Source: Echinicola marina (GTDB lineage: Bacteria; Bacteroidota; Bacteroidia; Cytophagales; Cyclobacteriaceae). Taken from it: a stretch of DNA of 64,000 nt. Location: positions 1,305,001-1,369,000 of the forward strand of contig NZ_CP080025.1 of assembly GCF_020463795.1 (NCBI RefSeq), in the 5' to 3' direction. The notes under the pieces were generated by a model, which was given only the letters and a program-made list of their open reading frames with translations, was not told the origin of the DNA and did no database searches. Shown one piece after another: positions 45,159 through 55,214 of this stretch. Within the stretch, counting starts at the first letter, position 1, and each line of letters opens with the position of its first letter. The position numbers and the translations under genes are program-made.

Positions 45159-47000
45159 ATGTGTGGAATTGTAGCCTATGTTGGCAAGCAGGAAGCCCTG
45201 CCTGTCATCATAAAAGGCCTAAAAAGACTCGAATATCGAGGCTATGACAGTGCCGGTGTGGCCTTACTAAACGAAGCCGGCCTGAATGTCTACAAAAAAA
45301 AGGGAAAAGTTTCCGAACTGGAAAACTCCCTTTTGGACAATACCAACCTCCATTCCCATATTGGGATAGGTCACACGAGATGGGCAACGCATGGTGAACC
45401 CAACGATGCCAATGCTCACCCTCACTATTCCTCATCAGAAAATTTCGCCATGATCCATAACGGAATCATCGAAAACTATGATGTGCTGAAAACTGACCTG
45501 ATCAATAAGGGGTACACCTTTCATAGTGAAACGGATTCAGAAGTCTTCATCAACTTTATTGAAGACATTTATCAAAACAACAACTGCAGCATTGAAGAGG
45601 CTGTACGCTTGGCCCTGCATAAAATCGTAGGGGCCTATGCCATTGTTTTGATTCACAAGGATGAACCTGATACGCTCATAGCTGCCAGAAAGGGGTCTCC
45701 ATTGGTCATTGGAGTAGGAGAGGATGAATTCTTCTTAGCTTCTGATGCTACCCCGATAGTGGAATACACCAACCAAGTGGTCTACTTGGACGACTATGAA
45801 ATCGCTGTGATCCGGGATGCCAAACTACAGATCAAGACCATTGAGAATGTAGAGACCCACCCTTATATCAACCAATTGGAGATGGAATTGGAGTCTATCG
45901 AAAAAGGTGGATTTGATCACTTTATGCTTAAAGAGATCAGCGAACAACCCAGGTCCATTGCGGATTGTATGCGCGGAAGGTTAGATGCCAAAGGTGGCCG
46001 ATTGGTCTTAGGCGGATTAAGGGACTATATGAACAAGTTCCAAAATGCCGACCGGATCATCATCACTGCTTGCGGGACCAGCTGGCATGCAGGCTTGGTG
46101 GCAGAATACCTCTTTGAGGAATTCGCCAGGGTACCTGTTGAGGTAGAATATGCCTCGGAATTCAGGTACAGAAACCCGGTTATCAACAGCAAGGATTTTG
46201 TCATTGCCATTTCCCAGTCTGGTGAAACAGCGGATACCTTGGCGGCCATTGAGCTAGCCAAATCTAAGGGAGCAACCATCTTTGGCGTATGCAATGTGGT
46301 GGGATCTTCCATCGCACGAGCAACACACGCTGGGTCTTATACCCATGCGGGACCAGAAATCGGTGTTGCCTCCACAAAAGCTTTTACGGCCCAGATCTCT
46401 GTGCTTTCCATGATGGCCCTAATGCTCGGCTACCAAAGGGGTACATTACCCGAGAGCAAATACATGCAGCTTTTAAGTGAGTTGGAAGCCATTCCAGCAA
46501 AAGTAGAAAAGGCCTTGAAACTTAATGAGCAAATTGAAAAAATATCTGCTCAGTATAAGGACGCCAGTAACTTCCTCTATTTAGGCAGGGGATATAATTT
46601 CCCTGTTGCTTTAGAAGGTGCATTGAAGCTTAAGGAGATCTCTTATATACACGCTGAAGGCTATCCTGCCGCTGAAATGAAGCATGGCCCCATTGCACTG
46701 ATCGATGAGGAAATGCCGGTTGTTTTCATTGCTACACAGGATAGCTCATATGAGAAAGTGGTCAGCAATATCCAAGAGGTTAAAGCGAGGAAAGGGAAGA
46801 TCATTGCCGTAGTGACAGAAGGCGATGAAACTGTGAGAAAAATGGCCGATCATGTCATTGAAATCCCTAGAGCTCACGAAGCCTTTGTCCCCTTGATTTC
46901 TGTGATTCCTTTGCAGCAGCTTTCTTACCATATTGCAGTGATGCGGGGCTGTAATGTAGACCAACCTAGAAACCTGGCTAAGTCAGTTACTGTAGAGTAA
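45159..47000 (+). CDS. glmS: Glutamine-fructose-6-phosphate aminotransferase (isomerizing)
   Basis: Produces glucosamine-6-phosphate, the first step to UDP-GlcNAc for peptidoglycan and LPS. The N-terminal Ntn-hydrolase starts MCGIVAYVGK with catalytic Cys2 after Met removal. Two SIS domains follow (TACGTSWHAGLVAEYLFEE, SQSGETADTLAAI, then YLGRGYNFPVALEGALKLKEISYIHAEGY) and the C-terminus ends NLAKSVTVE. At 613 residues it is full length. No glmS riboswitch is evident in the 40 bp upstream. It closes the GT5-like, DUF4270 and glmS unit. Confidence 0.97.
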   Translation: MCGIVAYVGKQEALPVIIKGLKRLEYRGYDSAGVALLNEAGLNVYKKKGKVSELENSLLDNTNLHSHIGIGHTRWATHGEPNDANAHPHYSSSENFAMIHNGIIENYDVLKTDLINKGYTFHSETDSEVFINFIEDIYQNNNCSIEEAVRLALHKIVGAYAIVLIHKDEPDTLIAARKGSPLVIGVGEDEFFLASDATPIVEYTNQVVYLDDYEIAVIRDAKLQIKTIENVETHPYINQLEMELESIEKGGFDHFMLKEISEQPRSIADCMRGRLDAKGGRLVLGGLRDYMNKFQNADRIIITACGTSWHAGLVAEYLFEEFARVPVEVEYASEFRYRNPVINSKDFVIAISQSGETADTLAAIELAKSKGATIFGVCNVVGSSIARATHAGSYTHAGPEIGVASTKAFTAQISVLSMMALMLGYQRGTLPESKYMQLLSELEAIPAKVEKALKLNEQIEKISAQYKDASNFLYLGRGYNFPVALEGALKLKEISYIHAEGYPAAEMKHGPIALIDEEMPVVFIATQDSSYEKVVSNIQEVKARKGKIIAVVTEGDETVRKMADHVIEIPRAHEAFVPLISVIPLQQLSYHIAVMRGCNVDQPRNLAKSVTVE

Positions 47001-47025
47001 AAAGCAACATCTAAAACAAACCATA

Positions 47026-47062
47026 AAGGCTGTGAATTCATGAATTCACAGCCTTTTATTTT
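47026..47062. terminator. Bidirectional terminator after glmS
   Basis: Perfect stem AAAGGCTGTGAATTCA/TGAATTCACAGCCTTT with almost no loop, followed by T-runs. It sits between convergent glmS and the T9SS cargo gene, whose stop at 47056 falls in its 3' flank. Confidence 0.9.
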
Positions 47063-49374
47063 TTCATCCATTTGCTGGTATAAACTTCGTCCTTTGTAAA
47101 AAAGGATAAAATATAAATCCCAGGAAAAAGCTGCTGTAATTTCCTCTTAAGAGATAATTGAATATTACCATATTCACCTTCAAAGGATCCAACATTTATT
47201 CCTTGAATATCCTTAATTTGTATTCTTACCCTTTTTGAATAGAAATTTTCCGGTACTCCAATATGCAAAGTTCCATACCGATAGGGATTTGGAAAAATCT
47301 TGATCTGATGAATATATTCCCTTTCTCGAATAAGGCCAAATACGGGAGAAAACTTTATTTCACCATACTTATCCACAGCACCAATTTGATAGTACACTTG
47401 TGGATAAACTGACGAAACACGATCTCTAAAAGTATAAGCACTGAAATTCCCATGGCTGTTTTCTAAGGCTATTTTTCCAATCAATTCAAACTTATCCACA
47501 TCCATTATAGAACGATAAATCCGATAGCTATCAATATCTTGCCCTTCATCTACGGTCCAAATAAGCAGATTATCTTCACCATCTTTCCTGGCATAATAAG
47601 ACAGCCAATTTAAAGGAAGAATGGAGGCGGAGACATAACTTCCAACAGTGAATTTTCCCCCGTCCATTTCGCTCAGTGACACCTCCCGCCTGGCAAAGAA
47701 TTCTCCCGCATCATCTTCTGCTGCCAAGTGATCCCCTTCAGCAGCAATATGGTCCCCGACTACCCGAATGTCATTGACATTATCCACAATAAGGTCGTCA
47801 GCAGAAATCCTAAGAATCAAATCGACATTATCGCTAGACCCAGTGTTCAAAGTAAAATAGCTATTCAGCTGATAAAGGATATTCGTTCCATCATTATCCA
47901 AGAAGTTTGCATGATGGTCCACTCCTGGAATCTGTTGATAAGTAATGGAAAGCACTGAATTTAAAGCAGTATGAACACCCTCCAATTGGACTTTTCTTAT
48001 GCCACCCTCATACTTATCCACAAAAGGGAAAGTAGCATTTGTGCTATTTAAGATAATTGGAATTTGACTATAGTGGAGCCGAATAAGATTATGCCAACTC
48101 CCATCAGAATACTGGTAGGAACCTAAGCCACTACTATTGATATATAAATCATGATTATCAAAATCAATCGCTCCTTGAATCATTTTGAAATCGTTAGTGA
48201 TTTCAAGGTCATTATCCAATAAGAGCATTCCTGCAGATTTGTTCACTTCCAAATTTGATACAGAAAGTGCAAAACCAGTAACTGCCTGATCAGCGGATCC
48301 GCTAATCAATAGATCCGTATTGTTATCCACAATATTACCGCCATCTACTTTTTCCACATTTCCGGCGACTTCTAATATAGTAGGTAAGTTTTTTTGGGCA
48401 TTACCTTGAAAAACAAGATGATTATATGTTTCAGGTAAAATAGCTCCAACCATACTCGTACTGACAAAATTCTGGATCCCCGAATTGGAGGCATAATAAA
48501 CGGTTCCATCAAAATGTACAGTAGCAGCATTTATCTCCGGATCATTTGCATTAAAAATCAAGTTTCCACCCTCTTCAAGGTCCAATAATGATGCGGGTAC
48601 CAATCCGCTTGCTGATCGGAAAAGAATGCCTTCAGAACAGTCAGACTCCAAACTTGCACCATCTTCAATAACCAAATCACCATAAGGACCTATCAGCGCT
48701 GGATCATTATTGAAAGAAAAACTGGCACAATCCAGGCCTGGTATCCCCTCTTGAAGAACCTTTCCGGATTTAAGCACAAATCTATTCGCTTTTATTGATT
48801 CCTGCACCCTCAGAACTTCGCCAGGATTGGCATTAAAAACAACCGTATAACGACTCCTGGTCGTAAAAGCACTCCAAGCACCACTGGGAATGATTACTCT
48901 TGAATCCCCCTTAAATACCAATTTACTATCCTCACTACTCCCAATCCAATCAATGGTATTCCATGCCCCTCCGGAACTTCCAGGGGCTAATCCTGAATAG
49001 GCATTTAAACTTCCATAAAGATCTAATTCAAAATCATTAAGATTCAGTTTTTTCCCTGTTCCTGTTTGTGCATTAAGATAAAGAGACCTGATTTCCTCAT
49101 TTTGTGTCAAGACAACTTCATGACCATCCTCGATATATACAGCAGCATTTATACCCGGCTTGGTTATGGCTGATACCCATTGACTACCATCATAAACTTC
49201 CCATATCAACACATTATCAAAATCCCCACTTGAAATCGTTCTATAATCCCCTGCAGACTGGGCATAGGTATTTAGGGATAATATCCTCATACACATAAAA
49301 ATTATGGATATTATCTTGTAATTTCGTTTCGAAGTCAAGCCTCCAAAAAAATGAAGTGTAATTAAAAAGTTCAT
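47056..49374 (-). CDS. Large secreted protein with type IX secretion sorting domain
   Basis: A 772-residue secreted protein. The signal peptide (about 1-39, cleavage near TYAQS) is long. The middle is beta-rich with G8/PbH1-like parallel beta repeats (LTQNEEIRSLYLNAQTGTGKKL, ADSLEDIT...-like short strands). The segment LLIWTVDEGQDIDSYRIYRS near residue 590 resembles a fibronectin-type fold. The C-terminal about 75 residues (IKIFPNPYRYGTLHI to MKK) form a T9SS type A sorting domain, so it is exported and anchored or released at the cell surface. No enzymatic motif is recognised; adhesin is a possible role. Confidence 0.82.
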   Translation of the reverse strand: MNFLITLHFFGGLTSKRNYKIISIIFMCMRILSLNTYAQSAGDYRTISSGDFDNVLIWEVYDGSQWVSAITKPGINAAVYIEDGHEVVLTQNEEIRSLYLNAQTGTGKKLNLNDFELDLYGSLNAYSGLAPGSSGGAWNTIDWIGSSEDSKLVFKGDSRVIIPSGAWSAFTTRSRYTVVFNANPGEVLRVQESIKANRFVLKSGKVLQEGIPGLDCASFSFNNDPALIGPYGDLVIEDGASLESDCSEGILFRSASGLVPASLLDLEEGGNLIFNANDPEINAATVHFDGTVYYASNSGIQNFVSTSMVGAILPETYNHLVFQGNAQKNLPTILEVAGNVEKVDGGNIVDNNTDLLISGSADQAVTGFALSVSNLEVNKSAGMLLLDNDLEITNDFKMIQGAIDFDNHDLYINSSGLGSYQYSDGSWHNLIRLHYSQIPIILNSTNATFPFVDKYEGGIRKVQLEGVHTALNSVLSITYQQIPGVDHHANFLDNDGTNILYQLNSYFTLNTGSSDNVDLILRISADDLIVDNVNDIRVVGDHIAAEGDHLAAEDDAGEFFARREVSLSEMDGGKFTVGSYVSASILPLNWLSYYARKDGEDNLLIWTVDEGQDIDSYRIYRSIMDVDKFELIGKIALENSHGNFSAYTFRDRVSSVYPQVYYQIGAVDKYGEIKFSPVFGLIREREYIHQIKIFPNPYRYGTLHIGVPENFYSKRVRIQIKDIQGINVGSFEGEYGNIQLSLKRKLQQLFPGIYILSFFTKDEVYTSKWMKK

Positions 49375-49421
49375 CTTTCAAAAAATTCGATGCATTTTAA
49401 TTTAATAATATATCAAAAAAA

Positions 49422-50612
49422 ATGAAAAAAATAGGACTACTTTTTTCTATTATTCTACTGACTACCAACATTTTAAAAGCTCAGAAATACCAAGTCAGCC
49501 TTTTAACCTGTGATCCGGGAACTGAACTTTACAGCATTTTTGGACACAGTGCAGTGAGGGTTGTGGATCAAAAAAACGGCAGAGATCTGGTTTTTAACTA
49601 TGGAACCTTTGACTTTGACACCCCGAATTTCTATTTGAAGTTTGCTCAAGGAAAATTGGACTATAAACTTAGTATAAGCACTTACCAGTCATTTATTGAA
49701 CATTACACCTATTCAGGAAGAGCAGTAAGAGAACAAGTTTTGGATCTCAATCCACAGCAGGCTGCCAAAGCAGTAGAATTCCTGCAAATCAACTACCAGC
49801 CTGACAACCGCTACTACCGCTATGATTTCTTCTATGACAATTGTGCTACTAGGATCAGAGATATGCTGGAAGTAGTTCTGGGCGATCAACTGGAATGGAA
49901 AGATCCTATTGATGCTGATGAAAAAACTTTTAGGAACCTGATAGATGAATATGTCCTACCATTACCTTGGGGAGATTTGGGCATTGACCTTGCCCTAGGG
50001 AGTGTAATAGATGTTTCGACCAGTGAAAGGGAAAAGCAATTTTTGCCGGATTATATGGAAGCAGCATTTGGCCGGGCAGAAATTGTAGGTGATGGACCTA
50101 CCAGACCATTAGTAAAAAGCCAATCAACCGTTTTGGACCTGCCACCAGTAAATATGGAGGCCAGTATCTTCAATCCCTACTTTCTCTTTTGGCTGATAGC
50201 CATCGTATTTATAGTATTCACCTATATTGGTTTCAAAAAGAAAAGACTCTTTATCGGTCTGGACCAGGGACTGTTTCTTGTACTCAGCTTTTTAGGATTA
50301 GTAGTAATATCCCTTTGGTTCTTTACGGAACACACTGCTACCAAGTATAATTGGAACCTTTTATGGGCATTTCCATTACATGGGATTTTAGTATATGGAC
50401 TTAGCCAAAAACATCCAGCAGAATGGGTAAAGAAATATTTGCTATTCGCCTTAATAATGGCAGATGCGGCCATCGTCTTTTGGATATTAGGCTGGCAATC
50501 TTTCCACCCAAGCGTATTGCCATTCATTTTGGTAATCATTTTGAGGACAAATTACCTTTACTATAACCTAGATAGGTTGAAAGCATATAAAAGGAATATG
50601 AAAGTTCAATAA
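49422..50612 (+). CDS. DUF4105 / Lnb-like protein with C-terminal membrane domain
   Basis: A 396-residue protein with a signal peptide (1-20), a periplasmic DUF4105 domain (about 22-235) with SVCGHS-type pattern LYSIFGHSAVRVVD and YDFFYDNCATRIRDML, in which His and Cys are conserved, and a C-terminal half with five membrane segments (about 250-390). DUF4105 is the domain of the lipoprotein N-acyltransferase Lnb's N-terminal periplasmic region in other bacteria. Catalytic use of Cys/His here is inference; lipoprotein modification is plausible given the many lipoproteins nearby. It is 49 bp upstream of uvrB on the same strand. Confidence 0.78.
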   Translation: MKKIGLLFSIILLTTNILKAQKYQVSLLTCDPGTELYSIFGHSAVRVVDQKNGRDLVFNYGTFDFDTPNFYLKFAQGKLDYKLSISTYQSFIEHYTYSGRAVREQVLDLNPQQAAKAVEFLQINYQPDNRYYRYDFFYDNCATRIRDMLEVVLGDQLEWKDPIDADEKTFRNLIDEYVLPLPWGDLGIDLALGSVIDVSTSEREKQFLPDYMEAAFGRAEIVGDGPTRPLVKSQSTVLDLPPVNMEASIFNPYFLFWLIAIVFIVFTYIGFKKKRLFIGLDQGLFLVLSFLGLVVISLWFFTEHTATKYNWNLLWAFPLHGILVYGLSQKHPAEWVKKYLLFALIMADAAIVFWILGWQSFHPSVLPFILVIILRTNYLYYNLDRLKAYKRNMKVQ

Positions 50613-50660
50613 ACTTTTAACCTCCAAAAAAACGTTAGTTAAGGACACTAAAGAAAAACC

Positions 50661-52697
50661 ATGGATTTCAAAATAATATCTGATTACAGTCCTACAGGCG
50701 ATCAACCTGCCGCTATCAAAAACCTCTCTGAGGGGATCAATGCGGGAGAACCTTCTCAAGTGCTTTTAGGGGTGACCGGCTCTGGAAAAACCTTTACAGT
50801 TGCCAATGTAATTCAGGAAGTCCAAAAACCTACTTTAGTACTCTGTCACAACAAAACCTTGGCAGCACAGCTTTACGGCGAGTTCAAGCAGTTTTTTCCT
50901 GAAAATTCAGTAGAGTATTTTATTTCCTACTATGATTATTATCAACCAGAAGCATTTATACCCACCAGTGGAGTATATATCGAAAAGGATCTTTCGATCA
51001 ATGAGGAAATAGAAAAATTAAGACTTAGCGCCACTTCAGCCCTGCTATCAGGGCGTAGGGATGTTATCGTAGTGGCATCTGTTTCCTGTATCTATGGTAT
51101 TGGTAATCCAGAAGAATTTGGAAAGAATGTAGTTAAACTTCAGGAAGGAGACCGAATCCCAAGAAACCAATTACTTTTCAAGCTAGTGGACATCCTCTAC
51201 AGCCGTGCCAATGCAGACTTCAAACATGGTACCTTCAGGGTAAAGGGTGATACTGTGGATATCTTTGTGGCCTATGCAGACTTTGCCTACAGAATTTATT
51301 TCTGGGGTGATGAAATAGAAGCCATTCAGCGGATTGATCCTGCTACAGGCAAAAAACTATCCAGCGAAAAGCTGATCACGATTTTCCCTGCCAACCTGTT
51401 TGTAACAGGCAGGGATGTCATAGATGTCGCCATCAAAGAAATCCAAGATGATTTGATGGCCCAGATTTCCTTTTTTGAAAAGGATATGCGGCTGGAAGAA
51501 GCCACCAGGTTAAGAGAAAGAACAGAATTTGACCTGGAAATGATCAGGGAATTGGGCTATTGTTCAGGTGTGGAAAACTATTCCAGGTACTTTGATAGGA
51601 GAGCAGCAGGAGCAAGACCTTTCTGCCTCTTGGACTATTTCCCAGATGACTTCTTGATGGTCATAGATGAAAGTCATGTGACCATCCCACAGATCAGGGC
51701 CATGTGGGGCGGTGATCGCTCCAGAAAGGTCAATTTGGTGGACTTTGGGTTTAGACTGCCTTCTGCATTGGATAACCGTCCCCTAAAATTTGATGAATTT
51801 GAATCCCTAACCAATCAACTCATCTATGTCAGTGCCACTCCAGCAGATTATGAACTGAACCAAACTGATGGGGTAGTAGTGGAGCAGATTATCCGTCCAA
51901 CGGGACTTTTGGATCCTCTAATAGATGTGAGGCCAAGTGGTAATCAGATTGACGACTTATTGGAGGAAATCGACCAAACCATTAAGCAGGGCGACAGGGT
52001 CTTGGTGACCACCTTGACCAAAAGAATGGCAGAGGAGCTCAATAAATTCTTGGAAAGAGCTGGCATCAAATGTCGTTATATACACTCCGAAGTAAAATCT
52101 CTGGACAGGGTAGAAATCCTTAGGGAATTACGTTTGGGGATTTTTGATGTTTTGGTAGGGGTTAACCTACTAAGAGAAGGGTTGGACTTACCTGAAGTTT
52201 CCCTCGTGGCCATTTTGGATGCAGATAAGGAAGGGTTCCTGAGAAATGAAAGGAGTTTGGTGCAGACTATCGGTAGAGCAGCCAGAAATGAAAATGGTCG
52301 GGTAATCATGTATGCAGATAAGGTTACCGCCTCCATGCAGCGGGCCATAGACGAGACGAAAAGAAGGAGAGGAATTCAGATTGCATATAATGAGGAGCAT
52401 GGCATCACTCCAAAAACAGTCATCAAGTCCAAAGAAAAAATCATGGGGCAAACCAAAGTGGCAGACAGTAAAAAGAATGCCAAGTTCTATGATGATCACT
52501 TTACGGATGACCAAGCCTATGCCGCAGATCCTGTGGTACAATATTTGAGCAAGGACAAGCTGGAAAAATTGATCCCACAAACCCAAAAACAAATGGAAAA
52601 AGCAGCCAAAGAACTCAACTTCATGGAAGCAGCCCGACTAAGGGACGAATGGCAGGGATTAAAGAAAAGACTGGAAGAGCTCAAACGCATGGACTGA
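50661..52697 (+). CDS. uvrB: Excinuclease ABC subunit B
   Basis: Helicase-like core of nucleotide excision repair. Walker A GVTGSGKT lies near residue 38; the beta-hairpin [12 protein letters not shown], the [14 protein letters not shown] (DEAD-like box) and [22 protein letters not shown] motifs are intact. The C-terminal UVR domain (about 635-678, [31 protein letters not shown]) needed for UvrC is present. Length 678 is standard. It may be cotranscribed with the DUF4105 gene, 49 bp upstream. No operator is evident. Confidence 0.97.
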   Translation: MDFKIISDYSPTGDQPAAIKNLSEGINAGEPSQVLLGVTGSGKTFTVANVIQEVQKPTLVLCHNKTLAAQLYGEFKQFFPENSVEYFISYYDYYQPEAFIPTSGVYIEKDLSINEEIEKLRLSATSALLSGRRDVIVVASVSCIYGIGNPEEFGKNVVKLQEGDRIPRNQLLFKLVDILYSRANADFKHGTFRVKGDTVDIFVAYADFAYRIYFWGDEIEAIQRIDPATGKKLSSEKLITIFPANLFVTGRDVIDVAIKEIQDDLMAQISFFEKDMRLEEATRLRERTEFDLEMIRELGYCSGVENYSRYFDRRAAGARPFCLLDYFPDDFLMVIDESHVTIPQIRAMWGGDRSRKVNLVDFGFRLPSALDNRPLKFDEFESLTNQLIYVSATPADYELNQTDGVVVEQIIRPTGLLDPLIDVRPSGNQIDDLLEEIDQTIKQGDRVLVTTLTKRMAEELNKFLERAGIKCRYIHSEVKSLDRVEILRELRLGIFDVLVGVNLLREGLDLPEVSLVAILDADKEGFLRNERSLVQTIGRAARNENGRVIMYADKVTASMQRAIDETKRRRGIQIAYNEEHGITPKTVIKSKEKIMGQTKVADSKKNAKFYDDHFTDDQAYAADPVVQYLSKDKLEKLIPQTQKQMEKAAKELNFMEAARLRDEWQGLKKRLEELKRMD

Positions 52698-52759
52698 TAA
52701 AACTGATATTTGAAAATCAGGAGCTTATTTTTCCACCATCAATTGACAGATTATTACAC

Positions 52760-53197
52760 ATGAAAAAGATTTTAATGCTATTGGCTTTCCCGCTATTTAT
52801 GTGGACAGGCAAGGAAGCCCATGCACAGCAAGCAGCAGGCAGTTATTTGATATCTGGCGCATTGGACCTGGTCAAAACAGATGTACCAGGAGTCATCAGA
52901 AGGTACCAAATTGGTGTGGAAGCCAATTATTTTCACTGGCATAATATATCCTTTTCCGGTGGATATGAGTTTAACTATAATAGACCTAACCAAGTCAGCT
53001 TAGGTGGTAGGTTTTACCCATTGGAACCAGCCTTTATCAGAATGAGGGGCTTGATTGGCAAGGATAGCGATATTGCTTTTGGTGCAGGGTATACCTTCAA
53101 CCTTTCATACAGGTTGCGTTTGGAGGGCATGGTGGATTATTATGCGGTAAGCAATGTAGCAGGTTTAAGAGCTGGATTGAGCTTTTTGATCAACTAA
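52760..53197 (+). CDS. Small outer-membrane beta-barrel protein
   Basis: A 145-residue protein. The ATG at 52760 was chosen over the longer frame (from 52649) because it gives a signal peptide (1-22, cleavage after AHA). The rest has alternating strand patterns (GVEANYFHWHNISFSGGYEFNYN, YRLRLEGMVDYYAVS, LRAGLSFLIN), consistent with a small barrel. It lies 62 bp downstream of uvrB and 12 bp upstream of the AlbA_2 gene. The function is unknown. Confidence 0.72.
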   Translation: MKKILMLLAFPLFMWTGKEAHAQQAAGSYLISGALDLVKTDVPGVIRRYQIGVEANYFHWHNISFSGGYEFNYNRPNQVSLGGRFYPLEPAFIRMRGLIGKDSDIAFGAGYTFNLSYRLRLEGMVDYYAVSNVAGLRAGLSFLIN

Positions 53198-53209
53198 AAG
53201 AATAAAGAA

Positions 53210-53845
53210 ATGACACTTCAGGAAGTGACAAGACTGGCCCAAAAGGGTGAAGGCTTACATATTGAATTCAAAAAAAAGGCGTCACACCCTGAGAAAATTG
53301 TCAGAGAAATTATCGCTTTGTCCAATACCGATGGTGGCTACCTTATGATAGGAGTGGATGATGATAAAACCGTAAGTGGCCAAAGGTATATTGAGGAAGA
53401 TGTTTATGTGCTGGAAAAAGCCATTAAAGAAAAAATCCGACCCACGGTAAATTATAAACTATCGATCATTCCTATCAATGAAAAAAAGGGAGTAGCGGTT
53501 TACCAGTTTGAAAAAAGCCCCAAAAGGCCGCATTTTTTATATGAAGACGGCCGAAAGAAATCCTATGTAAGAGTGGAAGACCGCACGGTGCAAGCAAGCA
53601 GGGAAGTGTGGGAAATCCTTCGCAGGGGCAAAAATGAAAAGAATATTATCTTCAATTATGGAGATAAGGAAACCAAACTCATGCAGGCGCTCAATGAACA
53701 TGAGTCCATTACCCTAAAGGAATATTCCAAAATCGCCAGATTACCAAGATTTATTGCCTCAAAGACCTTGGTGAGATTGGTCCTAGCCAATGTCCTGCAG
53801 GTGGTTCCTCAGGAACAGGAGGATTTATTTAGGCTAAAAAATTAA
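53210..53845 (+). CDS. Schlafen AlbA_2 domain protein with winged helix
   Basis: A 211-residue protein with an N-terminal AlbA_2/Slfn-type domain (about 10-120; HIEFKKKASHPEKIVREIIALSNTDGGYLMIGVDDD is the conserved block, with Glu-Phe-Lys and TDGG) and a C-terminal winged helix (about 145-205). AlbA_2-HTH proteins are usually DNA-binding regulators or have nucleic-acid roles; some are in defence contexts, but here no defence gene is nearby. It is 12 bp downstream of the barrel gene and has its own weak start context. Confidence 0.82.
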   Translation: MTLQEVTRLAQKGEGLHIEFKKKASHPEKIVREIIALSNTDGGYLMIGVDDDKTVSGQRYIEEDVYVLEKAIKEKIRPTVNYKLSIIPINEKKGVAVYQFEKSPKRPHFLYEDGRKKSYVRVEDRTVQASREVWEILRRGKNEKNIIFNYGDKETKLMQALNEHESITLKEYSKIARLPRFIASKTLVRLVLANVLQVVPQEQEDLFRLKN

Positions 53846-53993
53846 GAGACCTCACGCCTAGCGCGATTAAATAAGTCTGTTCCTTTTTTACACAAAATAA
53901 AATTAAAGCATTCTACCTATTTCTTTATCAAGCTATTACAGACAAAAATTGAATAATTCCAATATTTATTTTTTCTATCAACCACAACCCAAC

Positions 53994-54001
53994 TATATTT
54001 G
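53994..54001 (+). promoter_or_regulatory. -7 promoter element (TATATTTG)
   Basis: Exact TAnnTTTG match 41 bases before the ATG of the frameshifted lipoprotein gene. No -33 TTG at the right distance. Its presence suggests that the locus was transcribed. Confidence 0.45.
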
Positions 54002-54041
54002 CAGTTTAAATTTTATCATATAAAACCTAATCTTTTATTTA

Positions 54042-54537
54042 ATGAAAAATTACACTTTTGTTTTTTCAAAAATATTTACTAACAGTTCTCTAAAATCCTA
54101 CTGTTGGGTATTATTCTTATCATTTTGGTCAATTTTATCTTCCTGTGCTGAATTAGCCTGTATCACGACTAAAAATAACCAGAAAGCAAGCAAGGATCAA
54201 AAGGTGGAAAAACTCCAATACCTCATTTATTATTTCTTCCTGGAAACCAGAAGCAGATAATATGTATTTAGTTTGGGGCTGTACAAGAACTTCTGTAAAT
54301 ATTGATGTAGAAGGAACTGTCAAGGCGTCCAAAGAAGGAATTTCTGGAGAAGCAAAGGCAAAAGTCGCCATAAGAAACAGTGTAGAACTGGTTTCTGCCC
54401 TGTCTTTTGACAAGTGTTTTACCATAGCCAACAATGTAAATGAAACCAATCAGGGATATGGATATTATGGAAATACCAAATATCCCATTTATGCTTTTGG
54501 AAAAGTAAGAACCTATTTCACTCTGGAAACCTTATAA
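54042..54537 (+). pseudogene. Frameshifted lipoprotein gene
   Basis: Two frames join to make one protein. The first (ATG 54042) encodes a lipoprotein signal with lipobox ILSSC. The frame then becomes nonsense-like and stops at 54260. A second frame is open from 54157 to 54537 and carries SWKPEADNMYLVWGC, SVNIDVEGTVKASKEGISGEAKAK. Removing one A from the five-A run at 54208-54212 would join them as VENSNTSFIISSWKPEADN. This points to a 1-base insertion or a sequencing error. No family is recognised. A perfect -7 element lies upstream, and the barrel gene follows 5 bp after the stop. Confidence 0.65.
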
Positions 54538-54542
54538 AATCC

Positions 54543-55109
54543 ATGAAAAAATATTTGTTAACAATTCTAACCTTAATCATTGGTTTCTCTACTCAAGCCC
54601 AATCCAACTATGATAACACGATTTATTTGGGTTATTCTGTATATGAATCAAGTCATTATTCAGGTGGAGATATTTCAGCCAAAGGTTTTGATATCGGTTA
54701 TTCCAGATACCTTAAGAAACGCCTATATGCTGATATAAGCTACGGGCTATATAACTTTGAGGGCAGAAACAGTATTTTCTATTTGGAGCCTGAAGAAATG
54801 GATCATTATAATATGAAGGTATTTACCCTTGGCTTGGGTTACGACATTTTTCAGTCAAAGCGGTTTATTTTATCGGGAGAGTTGTCCTATCTGCGACAAA
54901 GCACCCACGAATTGATCAGCCAGCTGGAATCAGGAGGTATAACCATAAGGGAAACAGGAATGATAGTGGACCAGACTGCCCGAGTTCAGCTTAAGGCCAG
55001 GATATTTATCACAAAAAATCTCCAACTGATCCCCGCAGCAGCACATGGTTTCCAACTTTCGAGATACAAAAGTAACTGGCTTCGGATAGGATTGGGCTAC
55101 TCCTTCTGA
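54543..55109 (+). CDS. Outer-membrane beta-barrel-like secreted protein
   Basis: A 188-residue protein with a signal peptide (1-20, cleavage near TQA) and a beta-strand pattern ending in an aromatic residue (LRIGLGYSF). Strand patterns include FDIGYSRYLKKRLYADISYGLYNF and LGYDIFQSKRFILSGELSYLRQ. It begins 5 bp after the frameshifted gene's stop, so the two would be cotranscribed. No specific function is recognised. Confidence 0.75.
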   Translation: MKKYLLTILTLIIGFSTQAQSNYDNTIYLGYSVYESSHYSGGDISAKGFDIGYSRYLKKRLYADISYGLYNFEGRNSIFYLEPEEMDHYNMKVFTLGLGYDIFQSKRFILSGELSYLRQSTHELISQLESGGITIRETGMIVDQTARVQLKARIFITKNLQLIPAAAHGFQLSRYKSNWLRIGLGYSF

Positions 55110-55163
55110 AAAGGATATTCAAATTTAGGGATCGTTGCTTTAAACTAGTCGACAACTAAAAAA

Positions 55164-55198
55164 TAAAGGGCCACCGCTAAAATGGTGGTCCTCTTTTG
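55164..55198 (-). terminator. Terminator after recX
   Basis: Stem AGGGCCACC/GGTGGTCCT with a short loop, between the convergent barrel and recX genes. The arms match with one G-T pair; the flanking T-run is moderate (TCTTTT on plus, TTTATTTT on minus), so it may serve both strands. Confidence 0.65.
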
Positions 55199-55214
55199 GT
55201 TTATAACTATCATT

